Program-made: the position numbers and the translations under genes
Shown here: one piece after another, positions 1 through 7,433 of the stretch
How the letters are laid out: every line of letters starts with the position of its first letter
Position numbering within the stretch: position 1 is the stretch's first letter
NCBI RefSeq assembly: GCF_010091925.1
Contig: NZ_WVID01000021.1
Coordinates: forward strand, 67,482-116,395
DNA: 48,914 bases
Source of the DNA: Nostoc sp. B(2019)
GTDB taxonomy: Bacteria > Cyanobacteriota > Cyanobacteriia > Cyanobacteriales > Nostocaceae
Reading direction: 5' to 3'
The notes under the pieces: model-generated
What the model saw: only the letters and a program-made list of their open reading frames with translations
What the model was told of the DNA's origin: nothing
The model's database searches: none

Positions 1-58
1 TGATTAGTTGGCTTTATGGGATCTGGAGTATTTTGATTAGTTGGCTTTATGGGATCTG
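1..58. repeat. 33-bp direct repeat coding an 11-aa motif
   Basis: The 25-bp segment at 1-25 recurs exactly at 34-58, giving a 33-bp period. On the minus strand it encodes DPIKPTNQNTP twice, inside the partial secreted protein. More copies may lie beyond the left edge. Confidence 0.8.
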
Positions 59-191
59 TTGGTGTTGGGTCTTGTCTAGGCTGCCCCAGTACTATTCGTG
101 GGAAAATAGCAAAGCTGAAAGAAGAAGTGAAAAAGAGTAAAGAAACTACGGTCAATATAAATTTTGATTTTTTAGATGACTTCTGTTTCAT
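1..191 (-). CDS. N-terminus of a secreted Pro/Thr-repeat protein (partial, runs off the left edge)
   Basis: Reading the minus strand from an ATG at 189-191 gives an open frame to the window edge (63 codons). It starts MKQKSSKKSK, continues with a hydrophobic stretch (FILTVVSLLFFTSFSFAIF) and then IVLGQPRQDPTPTD. This is a textbook Sec signal peptide: basic n-region, about 18 hydrophobic residues, then a polar region. The mature part begins with an 11-residue repeat, DPIKPTNQNTP, encoded by the 33-bp direct repeat at 1-58. A good ribosome binding site (AAGGAG) lies 9 nt before the ATG. The gene is 106 nt downstream of the kinase gene on the same strand, so the two may be co-transcribed. Only the export signal and the start of a linker are visible, so the function cannot be told. 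Confidence 0.7.
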   Translation of the reverse strand, partial: MKQKSSKKSKFILTVVSLLFFTSSFSFAIFPRIVLGQPRQDPTPTDPIKPTNQNTPDPIKPTN

Positions 192-297
192 TCTACCTTG
201 CTCCTTGAACATTTCATATTTTGCAGTTAGTCTATCATTAAAATGAGATATACTATTTTAAAATACTCAAAATTACATAATATATTTATATTTATTT

Positions 298-1719
298 TTA
301 ATCACATGATATTATCTTTTCTCCTGACAAATTACCTTTTTGCCAAACTCCACTCTTAAAAGAGCCATTAGCAAATTGAAATACCCCATATCCATCACAT
401 TTCCCATTTTTGAAATTACCTCTATACTCATTACCATTTTTCCATCTTAATCTTCCTAGACCTTCAGGCTCATCGTTTACGTACTGACCTATATAATGTT
501 GATGTGAGATAGTTTCAGTCAGAAATGAATATTTTCCACAACCATCACGCTTATCATTTTTTAATTCTCCATCATATCTATCACCGCTTTTAAATAGTAA
601 AGTTCCTTTGCCATTTAATTTCTTATTCTGAACAAGATAGCCATGATATTTACTACCATCTTTATGCATTGTGTATGCTTTGTCTGGTAATGGTGGTAAA
701 GATAATGAAGATAGTTCAGCATCGCAAGGTAATTGAGTAAAGTTTTCGGTCGTTTTGGTACGTAACATAATAAAAGGAGCTAACACAAGTATTACAAGTA
801 TTCCTGCTCCTACTCCGGTTGCAACTAAAACTTTTCTGCGAGATGGCAATTTCCACGAAGTTGTTGACTTTAATCGTGCTGGAGATATATAACTCAGTGC
901 TTGCAAAGCCTCGCTTGCTGTTTGGTATCGCTGGCTAAAGTTGTAACGTACCATTTTGGTTAAAACATCAGCCAGTTTATTGCTGACATTTACCTTGTTT
1001 CGCCAAATTATTTCTCCATTGCTGGGGTCTTCTTGGAAGTTTATAGGTAATTTGCCTGTCAAAGCTTGAATACCAATCACTCCCACTGCATAGATGTCAC
1101 TACACAGTCTTGGCTTAGAATTAGCTTGCTCATTTGGCATATAACCATTTGAGCCAATAACAATAGTTGAAGTAACTTGACCTTGAGTATTTGCCGCCAA
1201 ACCTTTAATCTCTTTGACTGCTCCAAAGTCAATCAGCACAATCTTGCCATCCTCACGACGACGCATCAAGTTTTGAGGCTTGATATCTCGATGGATGATA
1301 TTTTGCTGATGAACCACAGCTAAAACTTCTAGAATTTCTTGCAAAAGTTTAATAACCTCGCCTTCACTCCATTTGTTACCAGGAATGATTTCTGCGGTCA
1401 AGTTATCCCCGTCTACAAATTCCTGTACTAGATAAAATTCGTCATTTTCCTCAAAATGAGCAAATAGTTTAGGAATTTGCTTACTAAGCTGACCTAAGCG
1501 GTATAAAAATTCTGCTTCACTCTCGAATAGTCGTCTAGCAACCAGCAAAACTTCCGGCTCGGATGTTTTTGGCTTAAGCTGTTTCACAACACATTTGGGA
1601 TGGCTAGGCAAATCTAAATCTTCAGCTAAATATGTGTCGCCAAACGCACCACTTCCCAAAAATCTTATAATTCTATAGCGTTTACGGATAACTGTGTATA
1701 TTAGTCTATCAGCATCCAT
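298..1719 (-). CDS. Ser/Thr protein kinase with transmembrane segment and MORN repeats
   Basis: A 473-aa Hanks-type kinase. Visible motifs are the glycine loop GSGAFG (about 22-27), the ATP-binding lysine in VVKQLK (K46), the catalytic loop HRDIKPQN (143-150), DFG (164-166) and GYMPNEQA in the activation segment. All catalytic residues are present, so it should be active. A hydrophobic segment at about 297-319 probably spans the membrane. Residues about 358-462 hold about four MORN-like repeats (YxGxxxxxxxxGxGxxxxxxG), which in known proteins contact lipids or act as scaffolds. If the kinase faces the cytoplasm, the MORN part lies outside. The gene follows the FHA gene by 23 nt on the same strand, and FHA domains bind phosphothreonine, so the FHA protein is a natural substrate or partner (inference). 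Confidence 0.9.
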   Translation of the reverse strand: MDADRLIYTVIRKRYRIIRFLGSGAFGDTYLAEDLDLPSHPKCVVKQLKPKTSEPEVLLVARRLFESEAEFLYRLGQLSKQIPKLFAHFEENDEFYLVQEFVDGDNLTAEIIPGNKWSEGEVIKLLQEILEVLAVVHQQNIIHRDIKPQNLMRRREDGKIVLIDFGAVKEIKGLAANTQGQVTSTIVIGSNGYMPNEQANSKPRLCSDIYAVGVIGIQALTGKLPINFQEDPSNGEIIWRNKVNVSNKLADVLTKMVRYNFSQRYQTASEALQALSYISPARLKSTTSWKLPSRRKVLVATGVGAGILVILVLAPFIMLRTKTTENFTQLPCDAELSSLSLPPLPDKAYTMHKDGSKYHGYLVQNKKLNGKGTLLFKSGDRYDGELKNDKRDGCGKYSFLTETISHQHYIGQYVNDEPEGLGRLRWKNGNEYRGNFKNGKCDGYGVFQFANGSFKSGVWQKGNLSGEKIISCD

Positions 1720-1742
1720 TTGATTCCAAAACCCTTAATTCT

Positions 1743-2936
1743 TCATTCTGCGTCTACTAACTGTAAAGTACCTGCATTACAGTTGAAGGCTTTCTTTGTA
1801 GTCTTACGATCTAATTTAACTTGATAGAATGTGACTGGTTTTTGATCTATATTTGCGTCAAGAAAAGGCTCTTGAATATAATTAAATTCACTTGTTGAAA
1901 CAAACCTTTCTGTCCTACCTGTTTTTGTTGGTTCCCATATAATATCTTTATTGTTAACACTCGTTTTTGCATGTAAATATATTCCAGCATATATTGTCGC
2001 ACCACCTGGGATTATATCAGCTCCTCCTGGCTCAACACTAAGCCAGCCTCTAGTTTCTGATACGTCATCTAAAGCAGTGAAGCTAATAGCTACTCGTACA
2101 GTATTAGGACAACTATCATTAGTTTTTAGAGTTAATTGGTTGTAAGATTCCTTTTTTTGCCTCATTGTTTCTTTAATTTCTCTAACTTTTTGCCTATGAT
2201 CACTAAATTTTTGGTTGTATAGCTTTTGTTTCTCTAATTTAAACTCTTCTTGTTGCTTTAGTTTATCAGCTTTAAGCTGAACATCCTGCTTAATTTTTTC
2301 AGTTTCTTGGCTCATTTTATTTGCATTTAAAGTAAGTATTGAACCAACAAGTGTTACTATTGCACCTATGATCGCTACCTGTATTGTTGGCTCTTGCCAC
2401 CAATGTTTTGGTTTATTTGAAGTTGAATCGGGATTAACCGGACTTGAATTTGGATTGGGATTAATCGAACTTGAATTTTTACTGGAATTAACCGAACTTG
2501 AATTTGGATTAGGATTAACAGAACTTGAATTTGGATTGGAAAATTTTAAACCCGAATAATTTGTCGATTCAAGTTCATAAATTTGAATATCAATAATTTC
2601 AATTTTTTGCGTTCCTAACACAATTTTGCTGTTTAGTTTTAATGGTAATTCTTTACCAATAGCTAAGTCTTCATCATCCACTTTAGAAATATTAGTATCT
2701 CGCAAATTCTTAATAATAAATCTTCTTACTTGTTCGTCACAATAGATTTTAACGTGTTCTTTTGATACACTACTGTCATTTATAACGATATCGCATACTA
2801 CATTGTCACGACCAATAATGATGGCATGGTTATGTTTAGATACTTGTTGTTTAGAAATTTGCTGAGTTTTTAAGTTGCCAGTGCTAACGTCGTTCCACTG
2901 GAAGGTGATTGCCCACTGTAAAGTAGATACATTCAT
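1743..2936 (-). CDS. FHA-domain membrane protein
   Basis: A 397-aa protein. Residues about 37-115 match a forkhead-associated (phosphothreonine-binding) domain: GR at 42-43, S-K-E-H at 58-61 and a following basic/beta-rich stretch. A low-complexity Asn/Pro/Ser linker follows (about 133-172) with repeats of NPNSSSVN. A single hydrophobic segment lies at about 184-205, then a charged coiled coil (about 207-265) and a C-terminal domain of unknown fold (about 275-395). The start is supported by AAGGA 8 nt upstream of the ATG. It is the first gene of the kinase group. The topology predicts a cytoplasmic FHA domain with the coiled coil and C-terminal domain across the membrane. I do not recognise the C-terminal domain. 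Confidence 0.85.
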   Translation of the reverse strand: MNVSTLQWAITFQWNDVSTGNLKTQQISKQQVSKHNHAIIIGRDNVVCDIVINDSSVSKEHVKIYCDEQVRRFIIKNLRDTNISKVDDEDLAIGKELPLKLNSKIVLGTQKIEIIDIQIYELESTNYSGLKFSNPNSSSVNPNPNSSSVNSSKNSSSINPNPNSSPVNPDSTSNKPKHWWQEPTIQVAIIGAIVTLVGSILTLNANKMSQETEKIKQDVQLKADKLKQQEEFKLEKQKLYNQKFSDHRQKVREIKETMRQKKESYNQLTLKTNDSCPNTVRVAISFTALDDVSETRGWLSVEPGGADIIPGGATIYAGIYLHAKTSVNNKDIIWEPTKTGRTERFVSTSEFNYIQEPFLDANIDQKPVTFYQVKLDRKTTKKAFNCNAGTLQLVDAE

Positions 2937-3129
2937 GATTATGTCCTTCTAAATCTTTGTAAATTAATACAAATTTTCAGAAGAGGATTCCTGAAAAAAC
3001 CTATACAACAGTGAGCAACTTTTTACTTGATAATTGCACAATATTATGTCTGAGGTTTGCAATAAGCATAGTATTTCTTATCATCACATAAAAAAAGGAT
3101 AGGGGATGAAAAAAAATAGTTATTATAAG

Positions 3130-3329
3130 TAAGACTTACGCACTGTACAAATTTTCTATGTTATGCATTCACGAAAATAAGTCGTTTCAGGCTTTGAGCA
3201 ATTATCCTTTGAAAAATAGCGTAGGCGCAGCCCGCCGTAGGCATTGCCTAAAAAGTGTCGAAAAATCAAGGTTTAATGCCTGAAATCAATACTGCATATT
3301 TGGTATTTCCTGTCAATGCATGAGTCTTA
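3130..3329. mobile_element. MITE-like element with imperfect terminal inverted repeats
   Basis: The left end TAAGACTTACGCACTG (from 3130) and the reverse complement of the right end, TAAGACTCATGCATTG (to 3329), match at 13 of 16 positions. The whole is 200 bp. TA stands at both edges, as expected for a TA target duplication of IS630/Tc1-mariner-type elements. It has no coding capacity. Inside, TTTCAGGC (3185-3192) pairs with GCCTGAAA (3278-3285), and the segment near 3219-3250 resembles interspersed repeats of Nostoc genomes. A matching transposase is not in the window. Confidence 0.5.
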
Positions 3330-3540
3330 ATAACTTGTATATTGACAAATAACTTATCATTTGTATTACTGCTTGGACAAGGAACAAGGAGGTTCTATTT
3401 AACTAACATATTAGTTTTAATGTCATATTTATTAATTCTATAAAACTCATATATAAAAATAATCTAGTATAAAATTGGGATTTTTAAACACTAAAGAACG
3501 ATAGGGTGTACGGAGATTTATAGGACATAAATCGTATAGC

Positions 3541-3658
3541 CAGCTTGGTTTTGTGGAACGGGAAAAGTCAGGAACAAACATAGTTAGCAGAAGCGCGAGC
3601 AGAACGTTTGGCAGCTAAGTTGAGAGAATTGGGTGTAAATCCTGACGAGTTAGTTTGA
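3541..3658 (+). pseudogene. Decayed 3' end of a Uma2-family endonuclease gene
   Basis: The frame ending in the stop at 3656-3658 reads LAEARAERLAAKLRELGVNP followed by DELV, the characteristic C-terminal helix of Uma2 (DUF820) proteins, which are very numerous in cyanobacteria. The frame is blocked by a TAG at 3581-3583. Just upstream a second frame (LGFVEREKS) continues the expected preceding sequence, so at least one frameshift separates them. Nothing recognisable of the N-terminal catalytic domain remains. This is a relic, not a gene. Confidence 0.55.
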
Positions 3659-3742
3659 TATCTAACCCAGTTTTTCATCTTTTTTGTTTTTTAGTCTGTG
3701 AAGGTAGGCTTTTCAGCCCACCCCGCAAAACTAGTTTGCAAA

Positions 3743-5377
3743 TTAAGCAGTCACTAAATAAGGCGAGTTAATCGCCGCTACACGGCCAGCATTTACTAAA
3801 GCTTGATATACGATTACTGCTACCTCAGCGCGTGTAGCATCGCGGGTAGGGTTGAGTTGCTTGAGGTTCGGGTGATTAACGATAATCTGCTTTTCTATGG
3901 CTTTTGCTACTTCATCTTTGGCATAGTCAGGAATTTTTGCTTGGTCATCAAAAACTTTAATGGTGGTATTGTTACCAGATAATCCCAGTCCATTGACTAG
4001 AGAGACTATAACTTGCACACGCTGGATATTCTGGTTAGGGCGGAAGGTGTTATCGGGAAAACCAGACAGAAATAAACCTTGATATGCCTGCTGAATTACT
4101 TTGGATGCCCAGAAATTTTCTGGTACGTCCTTGAATTTGCTCACAGCGCGGTTTGGCGATGGATTGAAAGCTTTTACAACTAAGGCTGCGTATTGCGATC
4201 GCGTCATTGTAGCATCAGGTTTAAACGTGCGATCGGGAAAACCGTTGACTATTCCCTGTTTAACTAATTCTCGAATAAACGCAGCTGCCCAATGATTAGC
4301 AATATCGCTTAAATCAATAGGGCTGGGTGTTGGCGTGGGTGTAGGAGTTGGTGCAGGTGTGGGTAGGGGTATAGGTACAAGTATAGGTGGGGTGGGTGCT
4401 GGTGTAGGTGTGGTGGATATCGGGGAGGGTGTGGGTGTGGTGGATATTGGGGATGGTGTAGGTGTTGGGGTGGGAGTTGGTGCGGGTGTGGGTGTCAGGA
4501 TAGGAACCGAACTATCTGCAAACTCTAAGTTTCCTGTGGCTTTAGCCTGATTTATTTGGTTTCCTACTAAAACCAGCTTATTGGAACTAGCATTTTGCAA
4601 ATCAAATTTACCGTTATTACGTAGGATGTTCCCGCCTGGATTATTGGTACTACCAAGATCAGGGAAAGCAGTTGCAATTATTGTCAGACCATCGTCAGTA
4701 TTGTTTTCGCTGAGATTATTACGTAGCACAGGACGCGCACTACCAGAGATGACTATCCCAGAACGGTTTTCGTAAATTTTGTTTTCTAGAAGTGTGGGTG
4801 ATGCTGTATCACTAATTGCTATGCCATAGCCTGTTTTGACGCAGATGTTCCCTTGAATTTGACCTTTGGAATTTCTAGCGATCGCAATTCCATTAGCTGC
4901 ATTCTCACTAAAAACATTACCTAGAATAACTGGGTTAGCATCACCTGTTGCAAATACTCCCTCACGCTTGCACTGGGTAAAGGTGCAATTAGCTACTGTA
5001 GGAGCGGTTGACTCAACCCAAACACCACTACCACGACTAGCTAAATTTGTCACAGTTACCCCCCGGAGTTCGGCGCTAGTCAGCAGTACGAAAGTGACGT
5101 TTTGACCGGCAAAAGTGCGACTGAGGTAATTACCACTCCCTTCAATCACAATACCTCTGCCTTTATTAGCTTCATTACCCACCACTGTTACACCAGATGG
5201 AACTGTCAGGGGAAAAGCTTCACCACTGGCGGCATTGTAATTCCCTTCTGCTAGTTGAATTTTAGTGCCGAGTGTGGCAACTTTGAGGGCTTGCGTAATC
5301 GTTTTAAATGGGGTTTGTTGGCTACCAGAGTTGACATCACTCCCTACTGAGGGATTCACGTAAAAGTTTTGAGTCAT
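3743..5377 (-). CDS. DUF1565 right-handed beta-helix protein with three SLH domains
   Basis: A 544-aa protein. Residues 5-70 ([15 protein letters not shown] onward) match the DUF1565 start of a right-handed parallel beta-helix. Repeating strands with G-I-x-I and N-x-I/F steps continue to about 290. A Pro/Thr-rich linker fills about 291-354. Three S-layer homology domains follow at about 357-405, 415-465 and 476-530, with [10 protein letters not shown] and [10 protein letters not shown] motifs. SLH domains normally tether proteins to peptidoglycan-linked polymer, so a cell-surface or periplasmic place is expected. The N-terminus shows no hydrophobic signal peptide (it begins [10 protein letters not shown]), which is odd for a wall protein. 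It stands alone on the minus strand, divergent from the radical-SAM gene. Confidence 0.85.
   Translation of the reverse strand: MTQNFYVNPSVGSDVNSGSQQTPFKTITQALKVATLGTKIQLAEGNYNAASGEAFPLTVPSGVTVVGNEANKGRGIVIEGSGNYLSRTFAGQNVTFVLLTSAELRGVTVTNLASRGSGVWVESTAPTVANCTFTQCKREGVFATGDANPVILGNVFSENAANGIAIARNSKGQIQGNICVKTGYGIAISDTASPTLLENKIYENRSGIVISGSARPVLRNNLSENNTDDGLTIIATAFPDLGSTNNPGGNILRNNGKFDLQNASSNKLVLVGNQINQAKATGNLEFADSSVPILTPTPAPTPTPTPTPSPISTTPTPSPISTTPTPAPTPPILVPIPLPTPAPTPTPTPTPSPIDLSDIANHWAAAFIRELVKQGIVNGFPDRTFKPDATMTRSQYAALVVKAFNPSPNRAVSKFKDVPENFWASKVIQQAYQGLFLSGFPDNTFRPNQNIQRVQVIVSLVNGLGLSGNNTTIKVFDDQAKIPDYAKDEVAKAIEKQIIVNHPNLKQLNPTRDATRAEVAVIVYQALVNAGRVAAINSPYLVTA
4323..4500. repeat. Minisatellite coding the Pro/Thr linker
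   Basis: A GT-rich tandem array of short degenerate units (GGTGTxGGxGTx on the plus strand) encodes the PTPTPAPTP-type linker of the SLH protein. Two copies of a longer unit (ggtgtggtggatat...) start at about 4407 and 4435. Such arrays are prone to length change. Confidence 0.7.
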
Positions 5378-5631
5378 ATTTATACTGTCAAAAAATACAT
5401 AGCCATCCTAGCGCTAACTGTTAAAGTAGGTAGCGATCGCTGAAATTAATTTGCAATATTGATTGGGGATTGGAGACTGGGGGGCAGGGAAGAATAATAA
5501 CTCAGAACTCAGGACTCAGCACTATTGATAGCAAGTTATCACAAGACAATAGAAACTCTTGTAACAGCATTACTAGCTATGACTTCGCTATATTAGCGGT
5601 TAACAGGCAACGGTTAAAAGGAGTTAAAGAG

Positions 5632-6255
5632 ATGGAAACTAAGCCAACTGACCCATCGCTAGCACTCACAGAAATTCCCCCTGGCTATCTCAACATCATG
5701 GGTTACGTTGATAAATCAGAGGTCAACGGGCCTGGTTGTCGTGCTGTTGTTTGGGTGCAGGGTTGTCCTCGTGAGTGTCCTGGCTGCTTTAATCCTGACT
5801 CTTGGTCATTTGAGACTAACCAACTGATAGCTATTGATACCCTTGCAAAGAACATTCTCAGCAATCCCCACAATACAGGTTTGACGTTCTCTGGTGGAGA
5901 ACCCTTTTGGCAAGCGCCTGCACTAGCGTCTTTAGCGAGGAAGGTAAAAGCTGCGGGATTAAATATAATGTCTTTTACTGGATTCACCCTTGAGCAGCTA
6001 CAGTCTGAATCTGCACCGCCAGGTTCCCAAGCATTATTAGAACAATTAGATATCCTAATTGACGGGCCTTTTGTGCAAACTCTGGCACTTAATTCTCCCA
6101 ACTCCCCCGTTTCTTCTAGTAATCAGCGGGTTCATGTACTTAACCCTGCTTTCCAAGACCAAATTACTTGGGCGAGTGACCAGATAGAAGTTCACATCCT
6201 CAAGAATGGTGGTCGTATTGTTACTGGCTATCAAGGTGGGCTAGAGCTGACTTAG
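5632..6255 (+). CDS. Radical SAM activating protein, NrdG/PflA-like
   Basis: A protein of 207 aa from the ATG at 5632. That start is chosen because AAGGAG precedes it by about 8 nt, whereas the 162 nt upstream in the same frame looks like intergenic low-complexity sequence. CPRECPGC (C45, C49, C52) is the CX3CX2C motif that holds the radical-SAM 4Fe-4S cluster, and FSGGEPFW is the SAM-binding GGEP motif. The length and the GPGCRAVVWVQGC context fit the NrdG/PflA class, which makes a glycyl radical on a partner enzyme using SAM. No glycyl-radical enzyme or anaerobic ribonucleotide reductase is visible nearby, so the partner is unknown. The gene is monocistronic in this view. Confidence 0.8.
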   Translation: METKPTDPSLALTEIPPGYLNIMGYVDKSEVNGPGCRAVVWVQGCPRECPGCFNPDSWSFETNQLIAIDTLAKNILSNPHNTGLTFSGGEPFWQAPALASLARKVKAAGLNIMSFTGFTLEQLQSESAPPGSQALLEQLDILIDGPFVQTLALNSPNSPVSSSNQRVHVLNPAFQDQITWASDQIEVHILKNGGRIVTGYQGGLELT

Positions 6256-6336
6256 GAGGGAAGTGAGGGAGTGGAGGAGATATTTTTTGGAATATAACAA
6301 TGAGTTTTTGATACTCATTAATGACCTGAAATTATA

Positions 6337-6924
6337 TCAATCGCTACTTAGTTGTCCTTGACTCGTGCCATGTAGTTTAACAAAACTATCAAAGGCATAC
6401 CATGCTAATACGTACCAGGGAATAATTTCAAATTGCAGACCCTTATCTATTAACTGCCTAGCAGCAAGAATACTAAGTCCTAGTGGGAACAGAAAGCGCA
6501 AATCAACTGCACCGTTTGTTGCTAGTTCGACTTTTTTATTTAGGTCTACAACTGCATTCGTGACGCCCATTGCTGCCTCAGAGTCGCTTTGGGTAATACC
6601 GCCAAAAATAAGCCCTATATCTTGTAGAGTGGCAAAAACATTTTTTAAACTGCCATCTTTCCCATCGTGGTTGATAAGAATACTACCATGATAAATATTA
6701 GTCCGTACCTGACTAATGTTCGGTTGTGCTTCTAATACACTAGCAATGCGTTGCATTTCTTTCGCTCGACAATAGGGTCGAGCAATTCTTATTCTTAGCC
6801 TACCTGGGGTATTGCTGACAATTTTTGTATGTATATGTTTGGCTGGAGTTTTTATTGTTTTTGAGGTTGTTTGCTTTATAACTCTAGACATTTTGGTAAG
6901 ATGACCGTGATTATTTCTCAACAC
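6337..6924 (-). CDS. HMA_2-like domain membrane protein
   Basis: A 195-aa protein starting at a GTG, supported by a strong AGGAGG 6 nt upstream. Residues about 32-104 form a ferredoxin-like domain related to heavy-metal-associated domains (KIVSNTPGRLRIRIARPY), with PGRLRIRI where metal-binding HMA domains have GMxCxxC. There is no CxxC, so classical metal chelation is unlikely. Two hydrophobic stretches (about 144-158 and 165-184) suggest a membrane hairpin. It is the last gene of the HMA_2/P-type ATPase cluster, 127 nt after the DUF5132 gene. The closest match in type is the N-terminal domain of the ATPase at 7434-9704. Function unknown; a regulatory or accessory subunit is a guess. Confidence 0.65.
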   Translation of the reverse strand: MLRNNHGHLTKMSRVIKQTTSKTIKTPAKHIHTKIVSNTPGRLRIRIARPYCRAKEMQRIASVLEAQPNISQVRTNIYHGSILINHDGKDGSLKNVFATLQDIGLIFGGITQSDSEAAMGVTNAVVDLNKKVELATNGAVDLRFLFPLGLSILAARQLIDKGLQFEIIPWYVLAWYAFDSFVKLHGTSQGQLSSD

Positions 6925-7010
6925 ACAGCCGCCCTCCTGTAATTATATTTTGAGACAAAGAAAAACTTTTTGGTGAGCAAGGAAAGATGAGGAAGATACA
7001 GCAGATTTCA

Positions 7011-7038
7011 GTAGAGACGTTACATATAACGTCTCTAC
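7011..7038. terminator. Perfect 12-bp inverted repeat, possible terminator
   Basis: GTAGAGACGTTA (7011-7022) and its complement (7027-7038) flank a 4-nt loop, 13 bp downstream of the DUF5132 stop. Close relatives of this palindrome recur between genes in Nostoc. There is no T-run, so it may attenuate or stabilise mRNA ends rather than terminate transcription. Confidence 0.45.
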
Positions 7039-7051
7039 ATGTGATTCTCTC

Positions 7052-7360
7052 TTACGCACCATTATCTGCTGTAGTGTCAACAGGGGTGCTAACAGCTTCA
7101 AAAGCTGGATTTTGCTTGTCTTCAGCAATTTCTGCCTTGGCTTCGGCTACAATGTCTTCCCAGGTTTCGCCCAGTTCTGCAAAAGCTCCTTTGCTCTTTT
7201 CGTAAGCAACAAGTCCGCCTTTGATCATTGACTTGGCTAGGGGTTTACCAATTCCAGCTACAACGGGAACTATTACAGGGGCTAGTAGAACTGCCCCAAT
7301 ACCAGCTATAATCCCGACTGGGCCTGCATCTTCAACGAAATCAGTAATTTTAGGTGCCAT
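7052..7360 (-). CDS. DUF5132-type small membrane protein
   Basis: A 102-aa protein with one Gly/Val/Ile-rich hydrophobic segment (about 14-37, GIIAGIGAVLLAPVIVPVVA). Behind it lies an amphipathic, Glu/Ala-rich part (SKGAFAELGETWEDIVAEAK) ending in an acidic tail. The overall pattern is that of DUF5132, a small cyanobacterial/bacterial family with no known activity. GGAGGA 8 nt before the ATG supports the start. It sits 73 nt downstream of the P-type ATPase gene and upstream of an HMA_2 protein. A small membrane partner of the ATPase is plausible (inference from context only). Confidence 0.7.
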   Translation of the reverse strand: MAPKITDFVEDAGPVGIIAGIGAVLLAPVIVPVVAGIGKPLAKSMIKGGLVAYEKSKGAFAELGETWEDIVAEAKAEIAEDKQNPAFEAVSTPVDTTADNGA

Positions 7361-7433
7361 TGTTAAATTTCCTCCGGTAAATTAGGAAAATTGTAGTAAA
7401 GCTTTGAAGGATACTTTACTCAAAATCGTGATC

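Noticed and set aside
4335-4550. Plus-strand frame rich in Gly/Val opposite the SLH protein
   Set aside because: It is the complement of the Pro/Thr minisatellite; the composition is explained by the repeat and there is no ribosome site.
5703-6101. 132-codon minus-strand frame inside the radical-SAM gene
   Set aside because: It lies fully opposite a gene with intact motifs and has no recognisable domain.
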